Position numbers and translations under genes: made by a program. The notes below the pieces were generated by a model. It was given only the letters and a program-made list of their open reading frames with translations, made no database searches and was not told the origin of the DNA. A stretch of DNA of 10,430 nt from Desulfobulbaceae bacterium (GTDB lineage: Bacteria > Desulfobacterota > Desulfobulbia > Desulfobulbales > SURF-16). This document shows positions 1 to 6,034 of the stretch, one piece after another. Position 1 is the stretch's first letter, and each line of letters begins with the position of its first letter. Location: positions 1 to 10,430 of the forward strand of contig JALNXE010000132.1 in the NCBI GenBank assembly GCA_023230525.1, given 5' to 3'.

Positions 1-4
1 ATTA

Positions 5-123
5 TTATAATTTAACAGAAAACATCACCAGAATCAAGCATTTTAATGAAAATACAACAAGTTGATTATGTTTGATCAACGTAATTTGTCAAAACGAGCT
101 GCGTAAGTCCGACAGACTCCTAG
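5..123 (+). repeat. Left copy of a 119-bp inverted terminal element
   Basis: This AT-rich stretch is repeated in reverse complement at 10311-10430. Positions 5-91 match the other copy exactly. The remaining stretch to 123 differs by two substitutions (near 92 and 100) and one missing T before AAGTCCGAC. The inner edge is sharp: both copies share CAGACTCCTAG and then diverge at once. It contains a small palindrome (GTTGAT at 61-66 with ATCAAC at 75-80). The low GC contrasts with the GC-rich body, which suggests a foreign element. It is most likely the end of an insertion sequence or a MITE-like repeat whose other end lies outside the window; no transposase is visible. It could equally mark where an assembler stopped inside a multi-copy repeat. 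Confidence 0.85.
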
Positions 124-536
124 CGATGATTATCGCCCACGACCTGCGAAAACAAATGCCGGACCGGCAGGTCGAATTCGTCATCGCCGACAACATAAAG
201 GCCAACGGCGACGGGACGATGCTGCAGGTATTGCTGGAGAACCTTTTCCACAACAGCTGGAAATTCACGGGCAGACATGCAAAAGCGAGAATCGAATTCG
301 GTTCCCTCCAGCTGGACGGCAGGACGGTATTCTTCGTGCGCGACGACGGCGCGGGTTTTGACCTGCGATACGCGGACACGCTCTTCATGCCCTTCAATCG
401 TTTCCATTCGGCATCGGAATTTCCGGGCATCGGCATCGGCCTGGCCATCGCCCATCGCATCGTCCGGCGCCACAACGGCAGACTCTGGGCCGAAAGCGCG
501 CCGGAGCAGGGCGCGACATTCTTCTTCACCTTGTGA
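72..536 (+). CDS. Sensor histidine kinase, 5'-truncated (HATPase domain only)
   Basis: This is the C-terminal ATP-binding domain of a two-component sensor kinase. It would normally phosphorylate a conserved His from ATP and pass the phosphate to a response regulator. Visible motifs in order are the N box (LLENLFHNSWKFT), the G1 box (RDDGAGFD), the F box (LFMPFNRFH) and the G2 box (GIGIGLAIAH), ending in GATFFFTL, which is typical of this kinase class. The phosphoacceptor H box and all sensory domains are missing. Kinase-like sequence starts at about 124, exactly where the inverted repeat ends. The first codons of the open frame, from a TTG at 72, therefore come from the repeat; the first ATG in the kinase part is at 126. 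It is probably a dead remnant made by insertion, or a gene cut by the contig edge. No response regulator is adjacent. Confidence 0.8.
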   Translation: MINVICQNELRKSDRLLAMIIAHDLRKQMPDRQVEFVIADNIKANGDGTMLQVLLENLFHNSWKFTGRHAKARIEFGSLQLDGRTVFFVRDDGAGFDLRYADTLFMPFNRFHSASEFPGIGIGLAIAHRIVRRHNGRLWAESAPEQGATFFFTL

Positions 537-561
537 AAATTTTCGGTCAGCTCAGTAATTT

Positions 562-587
562 GCCCCTTGTTCTTCAGGGGCTTTTTT
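562..587 (+). terminator. Intrinsic terminator after the kinase fragment
   Basis: A perfect 6-bp stem (GCCCCT at 562-567, AGGGGC at 576-581) with an 8-nt loop is followed directly by six T. It lies 25 bp after the kinase stop and upstream of the next promoter, so it insulates the repeat-protein gene from upstream transcription. Confidence 0.8.
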
Positions 588-634
588 AACCCAATATTTT
601 TTGCCAGGGAATGTTCTGTGTTCCTGACTCCTGC

Positions 635-663
635 TTGACAATACCACCATTGCCACCTATGTT
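635..663 (+). promoter_or_regulatory. Sigma70-type promoter of the repeat-protein gene
   Basis: A perfect TTGACA (635-640) is followed after a 17-bp spacer by TATGTT (658-663). An AT-rich alternative TATAAA sits at 665-670 but at poor spacing. Transcription would start near 670, giving a short leader before the GGAG ribosome site at 691-694 and the ATG at 702. Confidence 0.6.
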
Positions 664-701
664 TTATAAATAAGAGATCAGCATTTCAATGGAGCAACGA
701 T

Positions 702-2633
702 ATGGCTGTCAATGAAATCACCTCTACCAATCCCATTCTGGCGGCGGCGCAACAAATTCCAGGCGGCAACGCTGCGGTGGGTGCCTCTGCCCGGCTGAGT
801 GCTGCAAATCAGCTGCAGACGGCGGCCGTGACGCTGAAACCAAATCCCATTCCGCCAAATGAGCTGCTGAGTAATCCGGCCCTGCAGAATTTGAGTTTTG
901 TGCCCCAGCCCCAGGCCGATACCCTGCTGACCAATGAAACACCTGTCCAGCTGGCGGTAAATCAAACACTGCAAAACATTTATGCCATCCAGCAGAACGC
1001 GCTGCGGGCCAACCAGGCGCGGCTCAACTTAAACGCCACGGCTCAGGCAACCAACCCTGCAACAGCAGCGGCGGCGACAAGCGCCGGGACGACAGCCGCG
1101 CCTCCACAGGCAGCTGCCGCCGCCCCACAACAGCCAGTTGCCGCTGCACCTGCCGTGACAACGGCGGCGCCGGTTGTCCCCTCTGCCCCAGGTGAAGTCA
1201 CCCCGCAGGCGGCAATTACCTCTCCTAATGCCGTGCCGTCTCTGCCGGCGGCGCAACAAATTCCAGGCGGCAACCCAGGAGCAGCAGCGGCAGCATCTGC
1301 CCCGCTGACCGGCGCAAATCTGGCCCCGCAAAATTTGAGTTTTGTGTCCCAACCACAGCCAAACACCCGGATCAATGCGACGCCCGCCCAGCCGGCAGCC
1401 AATGAACCGCTGCAAAACCTTAATGCCGCCGCTCAGAACCCGCTGCTGACCAACCAGCCCTTGCTCAACTTGACCCCCACGGCCCAGACCAACATCCCCG
1501 CGCCCGCAGCCGCGGTAACCGCCGGGGTGGCGGCTGCCGCGCCACGGCAAGCGGTTGCTGCCGTTGCGGCTGCTGCGGCGCAGGTGCAGGAACCAAATCC
1601 CGTCCTGCAGAATGAGCTGCTGATTAATCAGGCCCTGTTGAATTTAAATTTTGTGCAAGGCGGTTTAGCAAATACCCCGCTGATCAATATAACGCCGCCG
1701 CCCCTGGCTAATCCAGAGACGACGGAGGGGAACATCATTTTGCAGAATGAACTGCTGATCAACCAGGCCCTGCTGAATTTGAGTTTTGTGTCCCAGCCGC
1801 CGACAAGCGCCCTGCTGATCAATGAGACCCCTGCGCAGCTGGCAGCCAATGAAACACTGCAGAACCTTACCCCTGTCCAGCAAAACCAGCTGCTGACCAA
1901 CCAGGCCCTGCTCAACTTGAACGCCATGGCCCAGACAGCGACTCCCGCGGCCCAGGCTGCGGCAATCGCAGGGGTGGCGGCTGCCACCCCGCAGCAAGCG
2001 GCTGCTGCCGCGGCGACTGCTGCCGCCGCCGCGACGCAGGTGCCGGTGACCACAGTTGAAACCGCAACTGCCGCGGCAACCGCCCCGCCGATTGTCCCCC
2101 TTGCCCCGGGGGCAGTCACCACCGTTTTCACGGCAACTCCTGTTGCCGCTACCTTTGCGGAATCCTTTCCCGTGCCGTTCTCTCTGCTGAATCCGGACAG
2201 GACGCCATACGTGGTCGCTGTTTATGAGGTCAGAAACCCGAACCCGGCCCCTGGTGAACCAGCGCCGATCCCCAATGAAGTCCGCCCGCCCCTGCCCGCC
2301 GACAGGGCACGGCAAATTGGCCGGGCAACTCTCAGACAGGCGTGGGCTCACTACCAGGCTCGGACATATGAGGGAAATACCCCCCCCGCCACACCGGTTG
2401 GGGAAAGAAACGTCAGGCAGGTGCTGAGCCAGGTCAATGCGGATATGGCCGCCAACGGCCTTCCCCTTCATCTGGTTTTTGCCAGGAATGAGGTGGGGTA
2501 TACCCTGAATGTCTATGACTGCTCCGATAATGAGCTGTGCCGGCTGACCCGTGACGTCCCCCTCAAGTTCGAGGACGCGACCATCACCAACCTGCTGCAG
2601 GAAACCGGCATCATGATCAATACCACGTCGTAA
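702..2633 (+). CDS. Ala/Pro/Gln/Asn-rich repeat protein with FlaG-like C-terminal domain
   Basis: A 643-aa protein starting at an ATG with GGAG 7 nt upstream. Residues 1-480 are low complexity: runs of Ala, Pro, Gln and Thr alternate with Asn/Leu-rich blocks of the type NELLINQALLNL. These blocks occur near 53-115, 205-263, 304-340 (partial) and 349-412. The nonapeptide AAQQIPGGN occurs near residues 15 and 183. Residues 490-560 look globular but are unrecognised. Residues 570-640 (QVNADMAANGLPLHLVF, then YTLNVYD, ending LLQETGIMI) resemble FlaG/YvyC. That family has an N-terminal helix, then Leu-x-Phe, a Val-x-Asp strand and a closing Gly-hydrophobic-Asp/Asn. The only cysteines are C607 and C613, in this domain. 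There is no signal peptide or membrane segment. FlaG proteins are small flagellar accessory proteins, so this would be a greatly extended relative. No flagellar gene is nearby, and the function is unknown. Confidence 0.85.
   Translation: MAVNEITSTNPILAAAQQIPGGNAAVGASARLSAANQLQTAAVTLKPNPIPPNELLSNPALQNLSFVPQPQADTLLTNETPVQLAVNQTLQNIYAIQQNALRANQARLNLNATAQATNPATAAAATSAGTTAAPPQAAAAAPQQPVAAAPAVTTAAPVVPSAPGEVTPQAAITSPNAVPSLPAAQQIPGGNPGAAAAASAPLTGANLAPQNLSFVSQPQPNTRINATPAQPAANEPLQNLNAAAQNPLLTNQPLLNLTPTAQTNIPAPAAAVTAGVAAAAPRQAVAAVAAAAAQVQEPNPVLQNELLINQALLNLNFVQGGLANTPLINITPPPLANPETTEGNIILQNELLINQALLNLSFVSQPPTSALLINETPAQLAANETLQNLTPVQQNQLLTNQALLNLNAMAQTATPAAQAAAIAGVAAATPQQAAAAAATAAAAATQVPVTTVETATAAATAPPIVPLAPGAVTTVFTATPVAATFAESFPVPFSLLNPDRTPYVVAVYEVRNPNPAPGEPAPIPNEVRPPLPADRARQIGRATLRQAWAHYQARTYEGNTPPATPVGERNVRQVLSQVNADMAANGLPLHLVFARNEVGYTLNVYDCSDNELCRLTRDVPLKFEDATITNLLQETGIMINTTS
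742..1274 (+). repeat. 29-bp exact direct repeat inside the repeat-protein gene
   Basis: Positions 742-770 and 1246-1274 are identical and in the same reading frame, 504 bp (168 codons) apart. Both encode AAQQIPGGN. Near-identity at the DNA level indicates recent duplication of a module of about 500 bp rather than convergent composition. Confidence 0.8.
858..1937 (+). repeat. Array of Leu/Asn-rich coding repeats
   Basis: There are four coding copies, at about 858-1046, 1314-1490, 1611-1721 (partial) and 1746-1937. A full copy of about 60-65 codons reads as a NELLxNxALLNLSFV block, a TP-AQLAANETLQNL block and a final NQLLTNQALLNLN block. Ala/Pro-rich spacers of variable length lie between them. 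Copy 4 is closest to the apparent consensus; copies 1 and 2 are more diverged; copy 3 stops halfway. Confidence 0.7.
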
Positions 2634-2683
2634 TACCCATCAAGGAGTCAGCGGCCTTAGGCGCCCCCTCCTCCCCTGCCCCA

Positions 2684-3505
2684 TCACCTGCTGACCACAT
2701 TCACCTGGGCCGGCCCGCGCTGCACCGTCCGGTGGAATTCCACCGCCGGCGCGCCAAAGGCCATGGCATAACCAAGAATGTGATTTGCCGGGATGCCGAG
2801 CCGCGGGATAAGGTCCGGACAGAGGGAAATCACCATCATGAACAGGCCGTCCCACACCGTGCCCACCCCCCGGGCATGGGCCATCAACTGGAAGGTGGTC
2901 AGGGCGATGTGGGTGTCCTGCACCGGACAGGGAGCATCCTGCGGGGCGCTGGTCACCAGCAGATGGGGCGCCCCCCGGAAGATGATATCCATGCCCGACT
3001 CCTGCCAGGCCTTCACCGCCCGGCCGAGATACTGGCCGATGAAACCTTCCGGCAATTGCCCGCTATCTTTGAGTTTCGCCAGACGCGCCATCACCTCGGT
3101 CCTGAGGGAATTCATGACCGCCCGTTTGTTGACCACGGTGAACAGCACCCCGCGGGCGTTGACCCCGGTGGGGGCGTGGCAGGCGATGTCCAGCAGCTCG
3201 TCAATCAGCTCAGGGGGCAGGTCCTCTTCTTTGTAACGGCGCACGGATCTTCGCCCCTTGATCAGGGTCACCAGCCCGGCCGGGTCCGGCATATTGCCGG
3301 CCAGCGCCACACTCTCATCGGGATTTTTGCCGAGAATCGATATGGCGGCGGTGGGGCAGACGGCAAGACAGTGCTGGCACTGCAAGCAGCCCTCTTCGTC
3401 AGTGATCTTCGGGAAATCTTCCAGGGTGATGACCCCGGCCGGACATTCAACCTCGCATTCGCCGCACTGGATGCAGCGCTCCTCATCGACGTGAAACTGG
3501 ATCAT
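2684..3505 (-). CDS. 2[4Fe-4S] ferredoxin-nitroreductase fusion protein
   Basis: A 273-aa cytoplasmic FMN oxidoreductase with its own electron-transfer domain. Residues 1-55 hold two clusters: C11, C14, C17 and C21 (CIQCGECEVECP), and C40, C43, C46 and C50 (CLQCQHCLAVCP). From residue 80 a nitroreductase fold begins with the FMN-binding RRSVRRY (85-91) and APTGVNAR. It closes with ILGYAMAFGAP. The length is normal for Fe-S nitroreductases, which are common in strict anaerobes. The substrate cannot be predicted; reduction of nitro-aromatics, quinones or unsaturated compounds is possible. The start is firm: AAGGAGG (3511-3517) lies 5 nt before the ATG. The gene is divergent from the CGGC gene and convergent with the repeat-protein gene, with 50 bp between stops and no clear poly-T terminator there. 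Confidence 0.92.
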   Translation of the reverse strand: MIQFHVDEERCIQCGECEVECPAGVITLEDFPKITDEEGCLQCQHCLAVCPTAAISILGKNPDESVALAGNMPDPAGLVTLIKGRRSVRRYKEEDLPPELIDELLDIACHAPTGVNARGVLFTVVNKRAVMNSLRTEVMARLAKLKDSGQLPEGFIGQYLGRAVKAWQESGMDIIFRGAPHLLVTSAPQDAPCPVQDTHIALTTFQLMAHARGVGTVWDGLFMMVISLCPDLIPRLGIPANHILGYAMAFGAPAVEFHRTVQRGPAQVNVVSR

Positions 3506-3517
3506 GGTATCCTCCTT

Positions 3518-3787
3518 TATTTGCCCGCGTGAGCCTTGCGGAAACCGATCTTCCCAGGATATCCACCGGGCAGGTCAGGCAGGCTGCCGCGGTAATTTCT
3601 TGCTATGTTTTCTTATGAAAATACCAGGAGTGGGCCGGGAAGACAATTTTTTCTCTGCAATGACCGCCTTCCGGCTTTCCCCGCCCGCAACCGATGACAT
3701 GGCTCCCGGTGGGCAGACCCCACTGCAACAGCGTGGTAGTGCCTGATATTGCTTAAAAAAAATGTGGTACTCTGATCCGCAAAAAAA
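3518..3787. other. Intergenic stretch with no supported gene
   Basis: This is most of the gap between two divergent genes. Short open frames occur on both strands here (about 80 codons each), but they lack a ribosome site, a recognisable product and sensible composition. I could not find a convincing minus-strand promoter for the nitroreductase; only AT-rich sequence around 3596-3622 is suggestive. No sigma54 element with correct GG/GC spacing was seen. Confidence 0.5.
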
Positions 3788-3816
3788 TTGACACCGCCCG
3801 GCTTGAGGGGTTTAAC
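3788..3816 (+). promoter_or_regulatory. Sigma70-type promoter of the CGGC gene
   Basis: TTGACA (3788-3793) is separated by exactly 17 bp from TTTAAC (3811-3816). Transcription would begin near 3823, leaving a leader of about 50 nt before the ATG at 3873. The AAAGGAG ribosome site is at 3861-3867. Confidence 0.55.
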
Positions 3817-3872
3817 TTGATAGCAACTGACAATTTTTTTCATTATCACCACATCATGACAAAGGAGAAGAA

Positions 3873-4217
3873 ATGAAAAAGGTAATGGTTGTAGCGTGCG
3901 GATCTTACATGGACAGCGGATATGGCTGCCCGGGGGAATGGCGTTGTCTGAAGGCGGCGGCTTTGGGCGATGGCAAGTTTGAAGAAGAATCCCAGGTGGT
4001 TTCCATGGTGAAATGCCAGTGCCCCGGCAGATCCACTGTGGCCAATATCGGCATGGCGATCAAGCTTGCGGAAATCAAGCCGGATGCAATCTATCTGAGC
4101 AGCTGCATGGCCAACGCCAAACCGGACTGCCCCTATTCAACCGCGGAAGAAAAGGCGCAGATGATAGAAGGCAAAACCGGCATCAAGGTTGTGCTCGGCA
4201 CCCATAATTACGCCTGA
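3873..4217 (+). CDS. CGGC domain-containing small protein
   Basis: A 114-aa cytoplasmic Cys-rich protein of the CGGC family (PF08821), thought to bind metal or act in redox chemistry, though no function has been established that I know of. Visible features are the N-terminal strand KKVMVVACG with C9, then C19 and C25, the core KCQCPGRST (C48, C50; the family name motif CGGC is here CxC), IYLSSCM (C78), DCPY (C86), and the typical C-terminal GIKVVLGTH with H111. The length is full for the family. The start is set by AAAGGAG 5 nt before the ATG. The gene is single, with its own promoter and a hairpin terminator. It diverges from the Fe-S nitroreductase, which hints at a shared redox context but does not prove one. 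Confidence 0.88.
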   Translation: MKKVMVVACGSYMDSGYGCPGEWRCLKAAALGDGKFEEESQVVSMVKCQCPGRSTVANIGMAIKLAEIKPDAIYLSSCMANAKPDCPYSTAEEKAQMIEGKTGIKVVLGTHNYA

Positions 4218-4252
4218 CAGGCTGCGTGTATGCGGTTTTGATCTCACTTGCG

Positions 4253-4312
4253 ACTGGAGAGAGGGGCTGCAGCCGTCCGCAGTCCCTCCGCAGTGAATCC
4301 TTTTCTTTTTTT
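4253..4312 (+). terminator. Probable terminator after the CGGC gene
   Basis: A 10-bp stem with one G-T wobble (GAGGGGCTGC at 4261-4270, GCAGTCCCTC at 4279-4288) has an 8-nt loop. An outer ACTG/CAGT pair (4253-4256, 4291-4294) extends it. A T-rich run, TTTTCTTTTTTTT, follows at 4301-4313. The six bases between stem and T tract make it non-canonical. It lies between two convergent genes. Confidence 0.55.
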
Positions 4313-4319
4313 ACAAATC

Positions 4320-5684
4320 TTAAAGAATTGCCGTGGAAAATTTATACATCCACTCCACAAAGACCCAATTGGCCTCCTTGCCGGAGGCCAGATCGGCGGC
4401 AAACTCATCGGGCCAGAAATGGCCGAAGCCAACCTGAATACTGTTGCCGTGGGCAAGATCAAATTTGCCCACCAGATCAAACTCTCTGCCCACCTCATCG
4501 CCTGAACTGCCCGTCTTATCCCGGTACTGGGCGGCATTGAGGTACCAGGCATCCTTTTCTTCGGCCAGCCGGAATTTATGAAACTCCGCCTTGAGGTAAA
4601 ACCAGTCCCGCGGTCTGACCTCCAGGTTAATCTGGGCATCCCGGAGATTCATCCAGTGGAAGAGATTCATCCGGCCATACATGGTATCCCTGGCCCCGAA
4701 TGCCCCATCAAAGGTTTCATGCCGGCTGTCCCCCGGGTCGGCATCCCCTGAGGCAAAGCTGTATTCGACACTCACCCTGGGTTGCATGCCCACATGCTTC
4801 AGGTTGTAAGCCAGCAGGCCATGGTAGCCGTAAGCCCGGATGTCGTCGCCGGCATAATGGCCAAACTGCCGCACAGAGGTGAGAGAACCATCAAAACCGT
4901 GCAGATCCTGTTTGAAGATTCTGATGCCGCCATAGTAGGAATCAAGATTGCCGGTCCCGCCATCCTCGCCGGTGTAGGATTCGTGGTCATCCCGTTTGCT
5001 CAGAAAAAAGGGCTCAAAACCCAGGGCACAAAATCCCTCCGCCACGTACTGACCGTACACGCCAAAGGATTCGTAAGAGTGGCGGTGGTTCAGGCTGAAC
5101 TCCACCGGCTCGTGCACCATGGTCCGGCCGTAATATGTATCGACGAATCCGCCCTGAAAGGTGTGGGAAAGCTTGGCCGCATCCCACGTCCATCTGCCGG
5201 TATTGCCCCACTCCCCCGGTCCGAAGATTTTTTTGTCCCCATAGTAGATCCGCTGTCTTCCCACTTTTATTGCCAGGGGAAGATCTGCGGGCCCGGTGAT
5301 CTCCAGGTAGGTTTCCCACAATTCCCATTGATCCTTATTGGGGTTATCCTCCATCTCCAGTTTCCCGTTATAAAAAGCGCGGTCAGGCAGGGCCATGTCC
5401 CAGCATTCGGAATCCTGCAGCCAGAGCGCCAGATGGATCTTCCCAGAGGGTTTATAGTCAAGGCCCGCCCTGATCCTGCCCAGCAGGAAGCCATCGTCGG
5501 CCGACCCCAGTTGGGGATTTTCCCCATAGTACTTCTGGTTGAAATTATCCTGAAATTCATAGCGGAAACGCATGGTCATGCCGAAGCTGAGGGTATCATC
5601 CGCTGCGGCCTGGGCGCTGCCAGCCGAGGAAAGGATGAGAAATCCGGCAAGTGCCGGAAAAAAGATTTTTTTTGTCCTGGTCAT
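4320..5684 (-). CDS. Alginate-export-family outer-membrane beta-barrel protein
   Basis: A 454-aa predicted outer-membrane channel of the AlgE/alginate_export type (PF13372). The signal peptide is clear: KK, a hydrophobic stretch, and AQA as cleavage site near residue 27. The mature part opens with LSFGMTMRFRYEFQDN and alternates aromatic and polar residues throughout. It contains the family hallmark KVGRQRIYYGDKKIFGPGEWGNTGRTW-like segment (residues about 140-168). Late strands include WFYLKAEFHKF and IQVGFGHFWPDEF, and the protein ends in WVFVEWMYKF plus a few residues. No alginate synthesis genes are nearby, so the substrate may be another polyanion or small solute. The ribosome site is weak (AGGGG about 11 nt upstream). 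The gene is preceded by a long structured leader. Confidence 0.88.
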   Translation of the reverse strand: MTRTKKIFFPALAGFLILSSAGSAQAAADDTLSFGMTMRFRYEFQDNFNQKYYGENPQLGSADDGFLLGRIRAGLDYKPSGKIHLALWLQDSECWDMALPDRAFYNGKLEMEDNPNKDQWELWETYLEITGPADLPLAIKVGRQRIYYGDKKIFGPGEWGNTGRWTWDAAKLSHTFQGGFVDTYYGRTMVHEPVEFSLNHRHSYESFGVYGQYVAEGFCALGFEPFFLSKRDDHESYTGEDGGTGNLDSYYGGIRIFKQDLHGFDGSLTSVRQFGHYAGDDIRAYGYHGLLAYNLKHVGMQPRVSVEYSFASGDADPGDSRHETFDGAFGARDTMYGRMNLFHWMNLRDAQINLEVRPRDWFYLKAEFHKFRLAEEKDAWYLNAAQYRDKTGSSGDEVGREFDLVGKFDLAHGNSIQVGFGHFWPDEFAADLASGKEANWVFVEWMYKFSTAIL

Positions 5685-5923
5685 TATCCGGTGAACCCCT
5701 GGCCGAAAAAAAATTTGCGCTTACCCGCAGACGCAAACCCTGCCCTTTATCCTGCGTTACCCCGGTTGTGCCGGGGATTACGTCTGTTTACCGAGTCGCT
5801 ACGTATCGTAAAATGTACCGCTGGTCAAGAATTTTCCCGCCCGCAACTGCCCAGCCAGGGGTAAAGAATAGTGCTCAGCCGCCCAGGTGCGACAATCTGC
5901 CGCATTTACATCCCAGCCCTGCC
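5685..5923 (-). promoter_or_regulatory. Long structured 5' leader of the porin gene, candidate attenuator or riboswitch
   Basis: If transcription starts just after the TATAAT box, the leader is about 230 nt. On the minus strand it can form a stem CAGACG (5782-5787) with CGTCTG (5727-5732). This stem encloses a strong hairpin, CCCCGG (5771-5776) with CCGGGG (5760-5765), loop of 5. A second short pairing, ACGCA with TGCGT, is possible inside it. The 3' arm of the enclosing stem overlaps the 5' arm of a terminator (see next entry), so the two folds exclude each other. I do not recognise a known riboswitch class. The same self-complementary stretch might instead be a dispersed palindromic repeat that landed here. 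Confidence 0.45.
5706..5737 (-). terminator. Intrinsic terminator inside the porin leader
   Basis: On the minus strand TTTGCG (5732-5737) pairs with CGCAAA (5714-5719), extended by a T-G wobble. A run of eight T follows at once (5706-5713). It ends about 20 nt before the porin ATG. No minus-strand gene lies upstream for it to terminate, so its natural role is control of the porin transcript. Confidence 0.55.
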
Positions 5924-5929
5924 ATTATA
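5924..5929 (-). promoter_or_regulatory. Consensus -10 box for the porin leader
   Basis: A perfect TATAAT on the minus strand. The -35 region at 16-18 bp spacing (CTGCTG or neighbours) is poor, so an activator may be required or the match may be chance. It is the best promoter candidate between the divergent porin and amylase genes. No convincing plus-strand promoter for the amylase was seen. Confidence 0.4.
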
Positions 5930-6034
5930 CCCCATTGTTAGGATAGCAGCAGGTAATGCCGGACAGCCGCCACAGAAGAGGCTGGCCTGCCGCCCTGCCC
6001 TGAAGAGCCACCCCAAATGACAAGGAGAACCGCT

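Noticed and set aside
1628..2471. Long minus-strand open frames (167 and 268 codons) opposite the repeat protein
   Set aside because: They are Ala/Gly/Arg-rich mirrors of the low-complexity plus-strand gene, with no ribosome site or family match. The plus strand has a promoter, a ribosome site and a recognisable C-terminal domain.
2634..2683. Possible terminator between the repeat protein and the nitroreductase
   Set aside because: Only a weak AGGAG/CTCCT pairing is visible, with no T tract on either strand.
3725..3760. Sigma54-like TGGTAG...TTGCTT string
   Set aside because: The spacing between the GG and GC elements is 14 instead of the required 10.
3504..3852. Two small open frames of about 80 codons in the nitroreductase/CGGC intergenic region
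   Set aside because: They have no ribosome site, no recognisable motif, and overlap the promoter of the CGGC gene.
4782..5864. 360-codon plus-strand open frame opposite the porin gene
   Set aside because: The minus strand encodes a complete beta-barrel with a signal peptide. This frame is its shadow and runs out into the leader.
5830..5890. Cobalamin-riboswitch-like string GCCCGCAACTG on the plus strand upstream of the amylase
   Set aside because: Only one box is similar to the B12 element. The upstream GGTGAAAATCC-type box and the downstream P-stem partners are missing, and an alpha-amylase is not an expected B12 target.
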